64,000 nucleotides of DNA from Chryseobacterium defluvii (GCF_003634775.1 NZ_RBXB01000001.1:1240001-1304000), one strand, 5' to 3'. Counted from the stretch's first letter, positions 45,076 through 55,513 are shown. Made by a program: numbers and translations. Notes: generated from the letters alone by a model not told the origin.

Positions 45076-46932
45076 TTATTTTTTACCCGTTAACCATTGG
45101 TTTTGCAGCTTCTGTTCTGCCGGACCAGGATTTGCCTTATATTGAAGTGTTTCCACTGTCATCTTATCTAAAATAGCTTTTCCTTTCAGGTCTATTTTAT
45201 CCATTTTGTCACCGTTTTTTCTGAGAATAGTAACGGTAACATTTTGCCCTTCTTTAATTGTCTTGGTATAACCTATAAACTCCTGTACCTTCTGAATATC
45301 AATTGTTTTTCCATCCAGAGCAACAATTTCGTCAGTGATCTTAAATCCTATACTCTTTGCAAAAGGAGATAGTGCAGAACTTTCATCAAATACAAAAGTA
45401 TTATTTTTATCATTATATCCAGTCTGGTTCGGATCTTTAATGAACCAGAAAATAGGAGGGGTTTCCTGTTTCTTTGCTTCCACGCCTACCATATTCAGGT
45501 ATTCTGCGTAAGGAGTCGGCTGGTTTCCTGCGATATATTTATTGTAGAAATCCTTTACCTGCGGATAACCGGTTACTGTTACCAGTTCATCGATCAGCTT
45601 GTCATCTTTGAAAGGTTTATTCTCTCCGAATCTTTGGGACAGCTTTCTGATCATATCACGATAGCCCATTTCTCCGTTAGACAGTTTTCTCAGCTCAATA
45701 TCCAGACACATAGTAAGCAACGCCCCTTTTTCATAAACGTTTCTGTACTGATCTTTATATTCATCTTTCAGAACATTTTTACTCATGACTGTAAACGGCA
45801 TGGTATCATCATAGTTCTTTGAATTGGTGATCTTTTCATTGATTCTATGAAGAAATTCGTCCTTACTGATCAGGCCTTCCTGAATTTGGAAAAGATTGGC
45901 AAAATATTCTGTTCCGCCTTCATACATCCATAAGTGCTGAGACATTTTGGGATCTGCATAATCAAAATAATGGATCTCTTCAGAATGTGTTTTCAAAGGA
46001 TTTACGGTATGGAAAAACTCGTGGGAAACGACATCGGTAATCGTTTTATCGATTGCTTCTTTAGGCATCATTTCAGGGAGTACAACACTGGTTGATTCAT
46101 GATGTTCCAATGCCCCGAAACCTTTAATCTGCGGCCCCTCGCCCCCCGAAAGATAAAGCATGATCGCATATTTCTTGTTGGTGTTCATATCTCCCAGGAA
46201 CTTTTTCTGAGCCACAACCATTTTTTCAAGATTTTCTTTGAAATCAGCAGCTTTATACTTTCCTGAAGGGGAATATACTCCCAATACAAGATCCATTCCT
46301 CCCGCATTGAAGGTGATATAATCGGGCTTCGTATACATCAATGGGGAATCTGTTACCTTAGCATAATTAGCCAGTGTATACGTATCAGTAGCATCCGATT
46401 TATCCTGATCCACCAATGCAGTTGTTCCGTAGAAATTAGCAGGCTTTTGAATAACCAGTTGATAAGGCACATCCTGCATATTGTCGATATATCCGACAAA
46501 ACCATGGGTATTGATCAGGTAGATTTTGCCTTCCTCAATATCAGTTCCGGAAGGAGAAAATACAGCCTTATGTTTGGAAGTATCCATTTCATCGTCAAAG
46601 CTGTCATTCACCAGATAAGTGATTTTATTTAAATTCTGGGCATTTTTAAGTGAATAGGTGTTGTCATTAACCTTAGTATACGTTAATTCCTTGCCTTTAT
46701 TATCCAAAAATTTGATTCCCTCGATAAATCTTCCATAATCATCTACGGAATAAGTTCCGGGAACCGTTTTAGGAAAATGAAACTTTACGTCTCCGGATTT
46801 CATTTTCGGGAATTCCATGGTTACTGCCACTTTATCGTCTTTTACGTTCACAAGATCGATGGTGGTTTTAATAGACTGTGCATTCACCAAAACGGCAGCC
46901 AGGACTCCTAAAGTAAGTGCTATTTTTTTCAT
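45076..46932 (-). CDS. M61-family glycyl aminopeptidase-like metallopeptidase
   Basis: A 618-residue exported peptidase with a signal peptide (residues 1-18, VLVNAQ). The N-terminal beta domain leads into the zinc motif SHEFFHTVNPLK (HExxH) and a downstream WMYEGGTEYFANL carrying the third-ligand Glu. A PDZ-like domain follows near residue 500-590 (SPFAKSIGFKITDEIVALDGK). The family cleaves N-terminal Gly or Ala. It lies 150 bp after the M1 peptidase gene in the same direction, suggesting joint periplasmic peptide breakdown. Confidence 0.92.
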   Translation of the reverse strand: MKKIALTLGVLAAVLVNAQSIKTTIDLVNVKDDKVAVTMEFPKMKSGDVKFHFPKTVPGTYSVDDYGRFIEGIKFLDNKGKELTYTKVNDNTYSLKNAQNLNKITYLVNDSFDDEMDTSKHKAVFSPSGTDIEEGKIYLINTHGFVGYIDNMQDVPYQLVIQKPANFYGTTALVDQDKSDATDTYTLANYAKVTDSPLMYTKPDYITFNAGGMDLVLGVYSPSGKYKAADFKENLEKMVVAQKKFLGDMNTNKKYAIMLYLSGGEGPQIKGFGALEHHESTSVVLPEMMPKEAIDKTITDVVSHEFFHTVNPLKTHSEEIHYFDYADPKMSQHLWMYEGGTEYFANLFQIQEGLISKDEFLHRINEKITNSKNYDDTMPFTVMSKNVLKDEYKDQYRNVYEKGALLTMCLDIELRKLSNGEMGYRDMIRKLSQRFGENKPFKDDKLIDELVTVTGYPQVKDFYNKYIAGNQPTPYAEYLNMVGVEAKKQETPPIFWFIKDPNQTGYNDKNNTFVFDESSALSPFAKSIGFKITDEIVALDGKTIDIQKVQEFIGYTKTIKEGQNVTVTILRKNGDKMDKIDLKGKAILDKMTVETLQYKANPGPAEQKLQNQWLTGKK

Positions 46933-47080
46933 TGAGTTTAGTTTATAGATAAATAGTTGTCATAAAAACCATTTTGTTACGCGGGAAGTATTAAACTTTT
47001 CATAAAATTGAGATCCGACAAAATTGTTATAAAGCAAAAAAGGCAAAAAAGCATCTCTGCCCTTTTACCTTTTCGTCTTA

Positions 47081-48712
47081 TTATTGTACTTCTTTATAGT
47101 CGATATAATAGTTCTTGTTAAACTCTACCGGCGTATTCTTTTTTAGCTTTACCGTTTGCCATGATTCTGTAGGACTGATCGTTTGAGTACCATTAATAAT
47201 AATAGGTAGTTTCAGGTTTTTAACCACATCGGTATACCTGAATCTAAGCTCATTTCCCTTTTGAGAATACTCAAGAGTAGGAATCATTACTGTTCTCAAA
47301 TACTGATCAAATACACTCGAAAAATCAATTCCTGATTGGGAGGAAATATAGTTTTCAATCTGTTCTGTAGTCACAGTTTGATGGTAGAAATCTTTATTTA
47401 ATCCTCTTAATATCTGTTTAAACTTATCATCATTGTTGATGACTTGCCGGATGGTGTGGATCATGCTGGCTCCTTTCGGATACATGTCTCCGCTTCCTTC
47501 GTTTCTCACTCCGTATTTACCAATAATAGGCTTGTCATTGTCAATATTTCCACGGATTCCCTGTGCATACATGTCCGCTGATTTTTTATCCATATAGTTT
47601 TCGGTGAACAGCACTTCGGAATACATGGTAAAGCTCTCATGAATCCACATATCCGCCTGATCTTTGGCTGTAATGTTATTGGCAAACCATTCATGGCCGC
47701 TTTCATGGATGATGATGTAGTCCCAGTTCAACCCGACACCGGTTCCTGAAAGGTCATTTCCAAGATATCCATTCATATATTGATTTCCATAGGCAACATT
47801 ACTCTGATGTTCCATTCCTAAATATGGAGTATCGACCAATTTATAGGAATCCTCATAAAAAGGATATGGTCCGAACCAATATTCGAATGCAGAAAGCATT
47901 GGCTTTACCTGCTGGAATTGTTTTTTTGCCTTATCTAAATTATAATCCAGCACCCAATAGTCTAGATCCAGTGTTCCTTTTTCCCCTTTATAAGTATCTT
48001 TAAAGTTGACGTATTTTCCGATATTCGGAATGATAGAATAGGCATTGATCGGGTTTTTAACTTCCCAGGTGTAAGTTGTTTTATTGTTGGCCGTTTTTTT
48101 ATCAATCAGTCTTCCGTTTCCAACCCCTACAAGATCTTTCGGAGTGGTGATTTTCATGATAATTCCATTCTCCGGTTCATCGCTCCATATATCTTTGGTT
48201 GGAAGCCATATCGAAGCTCCGATTCCTTCATCGGCAACACTCATCCAGGGATTTCCGTTTTCATCTTTTGCGAAAACCCATCCTCCGTCCCAGGGAGCTC
48301 TTTTAGCAATCGTAGGTTTTCCGGAGTAGATCACATCAACAGTGAACTTTTCTCCTTTTTTAAAACTTTTCTGAGTGTTAATAAAAATAAAATCACCGTC
48401 CTGTTTATAGTTAGCTATTGGGAAATTGGTTATTACTTTATCCGCTTTCATCGGTTGCTGCAAATCGATTTGAAAAACCGGATTGGTTACATCCTTTATA
48501 ATCTCAAAACTGATTTTGTTATTCCCTTTGATGCTCTTTTGTTTAAAATCAGGCTCTACGGAAAGCTCATATTTTTTTACATCCCAAAAATCCCTGAATT
48601 TTGTGTTGGAACCTTTTAAGGAATCTTGCTTACTGAACTTTTCAGTATTCTCAAAGAATTGCCCGAAAACAAGGCCTGAAGCAAACAAAAGGGTGTAGGT
48701 CAGCTTTTTCAT
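47081..48712 (-). CDS. M1-family metallopeptidase
   Basis: A 543-residue exported aminopeptidase-like enzyme with a signal peptide (residues 1-17, LVFGQF). The zinc site is IIHESGHEWFANN (HExxH) followed after 18 residues by the Glu in MWIHESFTMYSE, and the substrate motif is a GMEHQS exopeptidase-like segment (LGMEHQSNVAYG). It lacks the long C-terminal helical domain of PepN. A weak minus-strand hairpin with a T run (about 47035-47070) may end its transcript. Confidence 0.92.
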   Translation of the reverse strand: MKKLTYTLLFASGLVFGQFFENTEKFSKQDSLKGSNTKFRDFWDVKKYELSVEPDFKQKSIKGNNKISFEIIKDVTNPVFQIDLQQPMKADKVITNFPIANYKQDGDFIFINTQKSFKKGEKFTVDVIYSGKPTIAKRAPWDGGWVFAKDENGNPWMSVADEGIGASIWLPTKDIWSDEPENGIIMKITTPKDLVGVGNGRLIDKKTANNKTTYTWEVKNPINAYSIIPNIGKYVNFKDTYKGEKGTLDLDYWVLDYNLDKAKKQFQQVKPMLSAFEYWFGPYPFYEDSYKLVDTPYLGMEHQSNVAYGNQYMNGYLGNDLSGTGVGLNWDYIIIHESGHEWFANNITAKDQADMWIHESFTMYSEVLFTENYMDKKSADMYAQGIRGNIDNDKPIIGKYGVRNEGSGDMYPKGASMIHTIRQVINNDDKFKQILRGLNKDFYHQTVTTEQIENYISSQSGIDFSSVFDQYLRTVMIPTLEYSQKGNELRFRYTDVVKNLKLPIIINGTQTISPTESWQTVKLKKNTPVEFNKNYYIDYKEVQ

Positions 48713-48788
48713 AATATCAAATTATTAATCTACCAAAAATAGAAAAATTAGCATCACAATCTTATTTTACTTGCAAATAATTTGATTG

Positions 48789-49184
48789 TTAGCTGAAATA
48801 AATGAACCAAAAGATTATACTTGTATATAGCCAGAATAGAGAAAAAACCAGATGGATGAGAGTTTCGAAAATTTTCCCCTTCCATAATTCTGAGGAGTAG
48901 CCGAAAAACTGAATAACCAATCTCGTCGTCCAGAAAACACCCAATCCGAGTATTATTTTTTTTCCAAGTGCGGTTTCTATTAATTCTTGAGAAGATGTTA
49001 TACAAAGTAACCCCATAAGAAATACGACCAAAGCAATAAAAATGGTATGGATAACCATCATTTGCCGGTTCATCAGGCTCAGCGAGCGAAGTTCAGCTTT
49101 CCAATTAAAATATTTTGGAAAAATAATATGTATGAGGGCCAGAACAATGAAGAATGACCCGATTATTTTTAAATGAAGATCCAT
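48789..49184 (-). CDS. four-helix membrane protein of unknown function
   Basis: A 131-residue protein made almost wholly of four hydrophobic helices, starting MDLHLKIIGSFFIVLALIH and containing NRQMMVIHTIF. No family is named with confidence. It starts 10 bp after the methyltransferase stop and is the last of a four-gene operon. Confidence 0.75.
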   Translation of the reverse strand: MDLHLKIIGSFFIVLALIHIIFPKYFNWKAELRSLSLMNRQMMVIHTIFIALVVFLMGLLCITSSQELIETALGKKIILGLGVFWTTRLVIQFFGYSSELWKGKIFETLIHLVFSLFWLYTSIIFWFIYFS

Positions 49185-49194
49185 AAGATAATAT

Positions 49195-49947
49195 TTAAGG
49201 AGTACAGATGAAAATGGACATAAAAGGGGTGAACTTTACTTCTTGAAAGCTTGTAAAACCTGCACTTTTAAAAGCATTTCTCCACACAGATTTAGAAAAG
49301 AAATGAGTAAATCCTACTGAGAACGCTAAGAAATTTGGGAAATCTCTCAAATGTTCTACCATAATTACTTTTCCATTGGTTTTGCAAACCCTGTGACATT
49401 CTTTCAAAAACAAAATTTTTTCCTCATGTGATCTTATTTCATGCACTGCAGAAAGCAGGAAAATAATATCAGCAGATTGATCGGCCACAGGTATAGAATT
49501 CGATATGATCTGTTGGGTGTCAGGATATACCAGGCTTACTTTTCTGGCTCTTATGATAGCTGGTTCTGTATGCCTTTTGGCATCATAAAAATCGAATACC
49601 TTTAAATCAGCCTGTGGGAAATTGTCTTTAATGATATAACTTGTTTCATCAAAACCGGCATTAATATTCAGGATTTGCGTTGCATTAGATTGATCGGCAG
49701 AGCAATCTTTTAGCCACTGGAAGTTATAATATCCTGAAAAATCATAGACATAAGCAGATACTAATAAAGGCATTAACAAGCCATAAAGAAATGCCAATAT
49801 AACAAGCCGGTATAGAAGATCGGGCCATTCAAAGATTTGATGACTGACAATAATTAAGGCTAAAATCCCGATTCCAATGATATAAAAATGACGGTTAAAG
49901 CTTAAAATATTTAAAACGCCCTGAAATTGTCTTCTTTTTGTTTCCAT
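49195..49947 (-). CDS. membrane-anchored class I SAM-dependent methyltransferase
   Basis: A 250-residue protein with two N-terminal membrane helices (about residues 20-38 and 44-68) and then a Rossmann-like methyltransferase domain. The motif I region reads ILNINAGFDETS and is degenerate relative to the usual Gly-rich loop. The post-I acidic residue is in LKVFDFYDAK, and the later strand has ADIIFLLSAVHEIRSHEEK. The substrate is unknown. It overlaps the DUF2071 gene by 37 bp. Confidence 0.8.
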   Translation of the reverse strand: METKRRQFQGVLNILSFNRHFYIIGIGILALIIVSHQIFEWPDLLYRLVILAFLYGLLMPLLVSAYVYDFSGYYNFQWLKDCSADQSNATQILNINAGFDETSYIIKDNFPQADLKVFDFYDAKRHTEPAIIRARKVSLVYPDTQQIISNSIPVADQSADIIFLLSAVHEIRSHEEKILFLKECHRVCKTNGKVIMVEHLRDFPNFLAFSVGFTHFFSKSVWRNAFKSAGFTSFQEVKFTPFMSIFICTP

Positions 49948-50675
49948 GGTTCAATTTTTCCTTTCTTCCAGTAATATGGAATATTTTTAATGATGAATGC
50001 ATTCGCTAAAACAGGATTCTCTAGCCTCAGGTTATCTAAAAAATCAAAATGATAATCAAGGACCTGTACCGGTTCGGGAGTCCAGTTTTGCCTTACCCCT
50101 TCAATGATAAGAACTTCTCTGGTTTTAACATTATAGGTAAATGTAAAAGGTAATGGACCGGCAAACCTTCTTGCTTCTTTCCAGTCTGCAAATGGTGAGT
50201 TTTCGGGAAGAGAAACAAGCTCTTCTTTTTTACTGAGGATCACTTTAAATTTTGATTTCACCGATTGTATCTCTTTGATGTTTTCCCCTTCAGTCTGCAT
50301 GATATCAGTGGTTGTATAATTATAATGGGTGAAAAGATTACCCCTGAATTCCATCTTCTTTTTATCTGTTTCAGACTTTAAAATATATAAACCGCGTAAT
50401 CTTTTCCCGGCATTATTGGTATATCGTACAAAGATGCGGTAGCCGATCAGGAAAAAATCGTTTCCCATCCATTGGGGAAACCCTTTTGGGCGTAAGTCTT
50501 TTGTCTGAACCATGGCTACTGCTATGAAAGCCCAATGATCTTTGAAAGTATCGAGTTCCAGGCATTCAGGAATAAGATCCTGTAGCTGCTCTTTAGGAAC
50601 GGCAAATGTCAGAACAATTGAGCTTTCAAAAAAAGCTTCAACGGCAAACGGATGATTTTTTAAAAAGTCAAGCAT
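49911..50675 (-). CDS. DUF2071 (YqjF-like, acetoacetate-decarboxylase-fold) protein
   Basis: A 254-residue soluble protein. It has VPKEQLQDLIPECLELDTF, WAFIAVAMVQTKDLRPKGFP and YRIFVRYTNNAGKRLRGLYIL, consistent with DUF2071. The fold is related to acetoacetate decarboxylase, but whether the active-site Lys is retained cannot be judged here. It overlaps the DoxX-like gene by 8 bp and the methyltransferase gene by 37 bp. Confidence 0.82.
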   Translation of the reverse strand: MLDFLKNHPFAVEAFFESSIVLTFAVPKEQLQDLIPECLELDTFKDHWAFIAVAMVQTKDLRPKGFPQWMGNDFFLIGYRIFVRYTNNAGKRLRGLYILKSETDKKKMEFRGNLFTHYNYTTTDIMQTEGENIKEIQSVKSKFKVILSKKEELVSLPENSPFADWKEARRFAGPLPFTFTYNVKTREVLIIEGVRQNWTPEPVQVLDYHFDFLDNLRLENPVLANAFIIKNIPYYWKKGKIEPWKQKEDNFRAF

Positions 50676-51054
50676 AACGATTTGTGTTTTTTAAGCTGAA
50701 CCGGAATTCATTAAAATAAATTAAAAGAATAAATAGAAAAGCAAATAGTGAATTGAATTTACCCCATAATAATAAATCGGGAACCAAAACAAATTCAAGA
50801 ACATTCATGGCAGCAATGATAATGATTTGCATGATTGCATTAACCTTTGTCTGAATTCCCAGGATTATCCATATGGCCATAACCACTTCAGAAAGTCCAA
50901 TGAAAAGAGTAAACGCTCTGGAATAATCATTGCCTAAAATCCTTGCTACAATCTGTTCGTGACGGGGAACCAGGTTTAGCACTTTGCAGAACAATCCGTT
51001 GATAAGCCAAACCAAAGCAATGAAATAAGTGAATAAGAGGTGAATATTTTTCAT
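50668..51054 (-). CDS. DoxX-like membrane protein
   Basis: A 128-residue four-helix membrane protein. NGLFCKVLNLVPRHEQIVARIL and FIGLSEVVMAIWIILGI match the DoxX-like family. The frame is open to 51078, but ATG 51054 (MKNIHLLFTYFIALVWLING) gives the standard N-terminus. It is the first gene of the overlapping operon with DUF2071, the methyltransferase and a four-helix protein. The region 51079-51222 has no gene I can support. Confidence 0.82.
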   Translation of the reverse strand: MKNIHLLFTYFIALVWLINGLFCKVLNLVPRHEQIVARILGNDYSRAFTLFIGLSEVVMAIWIILGIQTKVNAIMQIIIIAAMNVLEFVLVPDLLLWGKFNSLFAFLFILLIYFNEFRFSLKNTNRYA

Positions 51055-51222
51055 AATGAGAAGATAAATTCCATACAAATATAAAAATAATTACTGAACT
51101 TTCAATAATTATTGAAAATAAAATACAAAATAATTGTATTATGCACTCAACGTGTTGTTGTATCAGTTGATCACAAGTTTTGCGGAATTGTAGTGGTTCC
51201 CTTTCTTTGGAAAAATAAGATC

Positions 51223-52047
51223 TTATTGAACGGCAGGGAGGTTACCTTCTCTTTTCTGCACTTTTTTATAGGTATAAGAACACATGAGGATACTGAATTC
51301 ATATAAGAGGACCAACGGAAAAGCAGCCATTAACATGCTTAAAACATCAGCCGGAGTAATAATCGCTGCAACCACCATAATTAAAACAATGGCATGACGA
51401 CGGTATGTTCTCATAAACATAGGGGTTAAAATACCAATGCTGGTAAGGAAGTAAATAAGAATAGGAAAAAGGAAAATTACCCCCATACCCAATACCACCT
51501 GTAAGAATAGGGTTGTATAATCACTTAAATCATAAAGGGGTACAATGATGTCTGAAATTTTGAAAATCACTCCGAAATTAACCGCAAAAGGAAGAATTAA
51601 AAAATATCCGCATAATACTCCGGTCATAAAAAGAATCCATACCGAATTGATAATAAAGATCGAATTTTTCCTTTCATTAGGATGTAAAGCAGGACTGATG
51701 AATCTCCACAATTCCCACACAATATAAGGAAATGCAGCAACCACTCCTCCAAAAATGGACACAGCCATCATTACATTGAATTGCTGGTAAAGTCTTTGTA
51801 CACGGACAGGAAAGTCTTTGGGAAGATGGATGCTGTCTTCACCTAAAATCATTCTGGAAAAGTGATTGACAATTTTAAATGTAGGAAAGTCGTTTCTCGT
51901 AGGACCGAAAAAGATATGGTCCATAATCCAATTAATATTAAAGCCGATAACGAAAGCGGCAATTATAATAACAATAATTGAGCGGATAAGATGACCTCTT
52001 AATTCTCCAATATGCCCGAGGAAGGACATTTCTTTACCATCACTCAC
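51223..52047 (-). CDS. tatC: Sec-independent protein translocase TatC
   Basis: This is the core receptor of the twin-arginine pathway that exports folded proteins. The 274-residue protein begins GKEMSFLGHIGELRGHLIRS, the typical ExxxHLxELRxRL region, and has six hydrophobic helices. FPYIVWELWRFISPALHPNERK is the conserved second cytoplasmic segment. The kdsD gene lies about 140 bp upstream on the same strand, with a GA-rich repeat between them. TatA is not in this window. Confidence 0.95.
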   Translation of the reverse strand: MSDGKEMSFLGHIGELRGHLIRSIIVIIIAAFVIGFNINWIMDHIFFGPTRNDFPTFKIVNHFSRMILGEDSIHLPKDFPVRVQRLYQQFNVMMAVSIFGGVVAAFPYIVWELWRFISPALHPNERKNSIFIINSVWILFMTGVLCGYFLILPFAVNFGVIFKISDIIVPLYDLSDYTTLFLQVVLGMGVIFLFPILIYFLTSIGILTPMFMRTYRRHAIVLIMVVAAIITPADVLSMLMAAFPLVLLYEFSILMCSYTYKKVQKREGNLPAVQ

Positions 52048-52092
52048 AGAATAAAATTTTAAGGCTCAAATTTATGAAAAAAGTTTCAGTAA

Positions 52093-52190
52093 AGCAGGAA
52101 GTTGGAAGAGAGAAGATGGAAGTTTAAATTTATTCTTCAAACATCTAAATGAGCATTATATCTTCCAGCCTCCAGCTTCGGACTTCTGGC
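52093..52190. repeat. GGAAG/CTTCC imperfect repeat region between kdsD and tatC
   Basis: A left block with GGAAGTTGGAAG and GATGGAAG faces a right block CTTCCAGCCTCCAGC and TTCGGACTTCTGGC across about 45 AT-rich bases. The blocks are partly tandem and partly inverted. Such TGGAAG-rich stretches look like the dispersed repeats of Flavobacteriia, from general recall. No coding frame spans it. Confidence 0.55.
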
Positions 52191-53150
52191 TTAGTTAATC
52201 CCTTCGTCCAGTAATTTATGCAAGTCTATAATTCCGAAATATTTTCCGTTTTCAGTCACAATAAGCTGTCCGATATTGTTTTCTTTCAGGATTTTCATTG
52301 CTTCTTTGGCTAAAGCATCCCTTTCGATCGTCTTTGGATTGGATGACATAATATCTTTTGCCAACACTTTGGAAACATCTTCTCCTTTCATCAGCATTCT
52401 TCTTAAGTCGCCATCTGTGATCACCCCAATAATTTGGTCTTCATCCGTTACCACTGTAATTCCGTGGCTGGATGCACTGATGGAAATAATAACATCCCTG
52501 ATGGAATCTTCTTCAGTTACCTGTGGCTTTTGTGGAGAAAGAAACTGGTCTACTTTTGAGATCAGGTTTTTTCCCAAGCTTCCACCAGGGTGGAATTTCG
52601 CGAAATCATTTTCCCGGAAATCATTCAGCTCCATTAAAGCAATGGCCAAAGCATCTCCTAAAGCCATTTGCAAAGTTGTTGAACTTGTGGGAGCCAGCTT
52701 ATTCGGACAAGCCTCCAGGTCAACGTGAGTGTTCAGAACAACCTCAGAGAACTCAGCCAGTTTACTTTTCAGATTACCGGTCATCCCGATCAGAGCCGAA
52801 GAATAATCTTTCAGATATGGGACCAGGTTTACAATTTCAGGAGAATTTCCTGAATTGGATATGCACAACACCACATCCTGTTTCTGGATAACTCCAAGAT
52901 CTCCGTGGATGGCCTCCGATGCATGAAGAAACTGTGAAGGAGTTCCTGTAGAGTTGAGCGTAGCCACAATCTTGTTCCCCACATGGGCAGATTTTCCGAT
53001 TCCTACCACAATCAGTTTCCCTTCTGCGGAATGAATGATCTCTACCGCTCTTTCGAAGCTGTCGTCAATTCTGTTTTTTAATTTTTCAAGTTCTGAAATT
53101 TCTATTTCTAAAGTACTTTTTGCTATGGAGATAATATTAGGCCTTTTCAT
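52191..53150 (-). CDS. kdsD: D-arabinose 5-phosphate isomerase (KpsF/GutQ/KdsD family)
   Basis: This enzyme interconverts ribulose-5-phosphate and arabinose-5-phosphate, the first step of Kdo synthesis for lipopolysaccharide. It has an SIS domain with GIGKSAHVGNKIVATLNSTG, FLHASEAIHGDLGVI and SNSGNSPEIV. Two CBS domains follow (ITDGDLRRMLMKGEDV; NNIGQLIVTENGKYFGIIDL). The frame opens at 53171, but ATG 53150 (MKRPNIISIAKSTL) is the natural start, giving 319 aa. It is divergent from recQ. Confidence 0.94.
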   Translation of the reverse strand: MKRPNIISIAKSTLEIEISELEKLKNRIDDSFERAVEIIHSAEGKLIVVGIGKSAHVGNKIVATLNSTGTPSQFLHASEAIHGDLGVIQKQDVVLCISNSGNSPEIVNLVPYLKDYSSALIGMTGNLKSKLAEFSEVVLNTHVDLEACPNKLAPTSSTTLQMALGDALAIALMELNDFRENDFAKFHPGGSLGKNLISKVDQFLSPQKPQVTEEDSIRDVIISISASSHGITVVTDEDQIIGVITDGDLRRMLMKGEDVSKVLAKDIMSSNPKTIERDALAKEAMKILKENNIGQLIVTENGKYFGIIDLHKLLDEGIN

Positions 53151-53267
53151 CTTAATTTTTAGGGTATACAAAAAATCTCTTAAAAAATGTTATATTTAAA
53201 AAAGAATATTTAATATAAATTTTATTTTTTATAAATTCGTTCGCTTTTATTTTAAGCAGAATTTTTA

Positions 53268-53275
53268 TAACTTTG
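53268..53275 (+). promoter_or_regulatory. candidate -7 box for recQ
   Basis: TAACTTTG fully matches TAnnTTTG, 32 bp before the recQ ATG. The -33 is weak. Confidence 0.55.
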
Positions 53276-53307
53276 AGTTAGATGCAAATTTAGCAATACA
53301 AAATTAG

Positions 53308-55512
53308 ATGAGCGCAAAAAAAGCCGATTTATCAGGCGAATTGAAAAAATATTTTGGGTTTTCTACGTTTAAGGGTCAGCAAGAACAAATCATAGAAAAC
53401 CTGTTGGAGGGGAAAGATGTGTTTGTTTTGATGCCTACGGGAGGGGGTAAGTCACTTTGTTATCAACTTCCGGCTCTTATTTCTGAAGGAACGGCAATAG
53501 TGGTTTCACCCTTAATAGCTTTAATGAAAAACCAGGTAGACGCCGTAAACGGGCTTTCATCTGATGACGGAGTGGCCCATGTTTTAAACTCATCATTGAA
53601 TAAAACACAAACCAAACAGGTTTTTGACGATATTAAGGCCGGAAAAACGAAATTATTATATGTAGCCCCCGAATCGTTGATCAAAGATGATTATCTTGAT
53701 TTTCTGAAAGAAGTGAAAATTTCTTTCTTTGCTATAGATGAGGCACACTGTATCTCGGAATGGGGCCACGATTTCAGACCGGAATACAGGAACCTTAAGC
53801 TGATTATCGATAGAATAGCTGATGTTCCGGTAATTGCATTAACGGCTACGGCAACTCCCAAAGTTCAGGACGATATCCAGAAAACATTGGGAATGGCCAA
53901 TGCATTGGTGTTCAAAGAAAGCTTCAACCGTCCGAATCTCTATTATGAGGTACGCCCAAAAGTGAATGTAGATAAGGAAATTGTCAAATTTATCAATCAA
54001 CATAAGGGAAAATCAGGAATTGTATATTGTTTAAGCCGCAGAAAAGTTGAAGAATTTGCCCAGCTTTTACAGGTAAACGGGATTAATGCGCTTCCTTACC
54101 ATGCGGGATTAGACCAAAAAGTAAGAGTAGCGAACCAAGATAAATTCCTTATGGAAGAGGTAGATGTGATTGTAGCTACCATTGCATTCGGAATGGGAAT
54201 CGACAAACCGGATGTACGTTTTGTTATTCACTATGACTTCCCAAAATCACTGGAAAGCTATTATCAGGAAACAGGACGTGCGGGAAGAGACGGAGGAGAA
54301 GGCCATTGTCTGGCATTCTATGATCCTAAAGATATTGAAAAATTAGAAAAATTCTTAGCTCAGAAACCGGTTTCCGAACGAGAGATCGGATTACAGCTCT
54401 TAAATGAAGTAGTTGGGTATGCTGAAACATCCATGAGCCGAAGACAATATATTCTGTATTATTTTGGAGAAAGCTTCGATCCTGTAAAAGGAGACGGAGC
54501 CAAAATGTGCGATAATGCATCCAATCCTCCTAAATTAAAAGATGCCACTGCCGATCTTAAAAAAGTGCTGGAACTGATTAATGATACCGGAGAAAAATTC
54601 AGAGCTAAAGATATTATTTCTGTGATTGCAGGTAAGGAAACAGCAGTGACCAAATCTTATAAATTGGAACAGAATTCTTATTTCGGTTTTGGGAAAAATG
54701 AAAAAGATAATCATTGGAAAACTATTCTAAGACAGGCTACGGTACAGAATTTTCTGCAAAAGGATATTGAAACATATGGTGTTTTAAAGATCGCAGAAAA
54801 AGGAAGGCTGGTTTTGGACGGGAAACTGGAACATTCATTTTTAATTGCTGAAGACAGGGAGTTTGATCTTACCCAGGCTAAAGCTGAAAGTGAACAGATT
54901 CAGATGCAGGCGGGAGGAAGCCTGGATCAAAACCTGTTTAATCAATTAAAAGAATTAAGGAAGAAAGTAGCCAAAAAGCATGGTATTCCGCCTTATACGG
55001 TATTTATGGACCCGAGTCTGGAAGATATGACGGTTCAATATCCGATCACGGTGGATGAAATAACCAAAATTTATGGAGTAGGGGAAGGAAAAGCCAAGAA
55101 GTATGGAAAAGAATTTGCCGATTTTATAAAAACTTACGTAGAAGATAATAATATCGAGCGTACTCAGGATATGGTGCTGAAACAGGTGGCCAACAAATCC
55201 AGCCATAAGGTTTTCATTATTCAGAGTACCGATAAAAAAATTGATCTTGAAGATATTGCAAGAGCCAAGAACCTTACGATGAACGAACTGCTGAAAGAAA
55301 TGGAAAGTATTGTTTATCAGGGGACAAAGCTCAACATCGATTATTATATAGAAGATAATTTTGATGAGGACATTGTAGACGGTTTCATGGAGTTCATGAA
55401 CGAGTCTGAAAGTGACAGCATGAAAGTTTTACTGGATGAGTTCGGAGACGAGCTTTCGGATGAGGAAGTGAGAATGTTGAGAATAAAATTCATTAGTGAT
55501 GTAGCCAATTAA
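53308..55512 (+). CDS. recQ: ATP-dependent DNA helicase RecQ
   Basis: A 3'-5' superfamily 2 helicase for recombination and fork repair. Motif I is [16 protein letters not shown], motif [19 protein letters not shown], motif III TATATP, and motif [12 protein letters not shown]. The zinc-binding region is abbreviated: only one Cys (KMCDNAS) is plain. RQC winged-helix and HRDC ([14 protein letters not shown]) domains follow, then an acidic tail beyond the E. coli length. The 734 aa length is usual for Bacteroidota RecQ. A 37-residue peptide gene starts two bases after its stop. Confidence 0.94.
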   Translation: MSAKKADLSGELKKYFGFSTFKGQQEQIIENLLEGKDVFVLMPTGGGKSLCYQLPALISEGTAIVVSPLIALMKNQVDAVNGLSSDDGVAHVLNSSLNKTQTKQVFDDIKAGKTKLLYVAPESLIKDDYLDFLKEVKISFFAIDEAHCISEWGHDFRPEYRNLKLIIDRIADVPVIALTATATPKVQDDIQKTLGMANALVFKESFNRPNLYYEVRPKVNVDKEIVKFINQHKGKSGIVYCLSRRKVEEFAQLLQVNGINALPYHAGLDQKVRVANQDKFLMEEVDVIVATIAFGMGIDKPDVRFVIHYDFPKSLESYYQETGRAGRDGGEGHCLAFYDPKDIEKLEKFLAQKPVSEREIGLQLLNEVVGYAETSMSRRQYILYYFGESFDPVKGDGAKMCDNASNPPKLKDATADLKKVLELINDTGEKFRAKDIISVIAGKETAVTKSYKLEQNSYFGFGKNEKDNHWKTILRQATVQNFLQKDIETYGVLKIAEKGRLVLDGKLEHSFLIAEDREFDLTQAKAESEQIQMQAGGSLDQNLFNQLKELRKKVAKKHGIPPYTVFMDPSLEDMTVQYPITVDEITKIYGVGEGKAKKYGKEFADFIKTYVEDNNIERTQDMVLKQVANKSSHKVFIIQSTDKKIDLEDIARAKNLTMNELLKEMESIVYQGTKLNIDYYIEDNFDEDIVDGFMEFMNESESDSMKVLLDEFGDELSDEEVRMLRIKFISDVAN

Positions 55513-55513
55513 A

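Noticed and set aside
51112..51306. Plus-strand 64-residue frame before tatC
   Set aside because: It overlaps the tatC 3' end antisense, has no recognisable features and no promoter.
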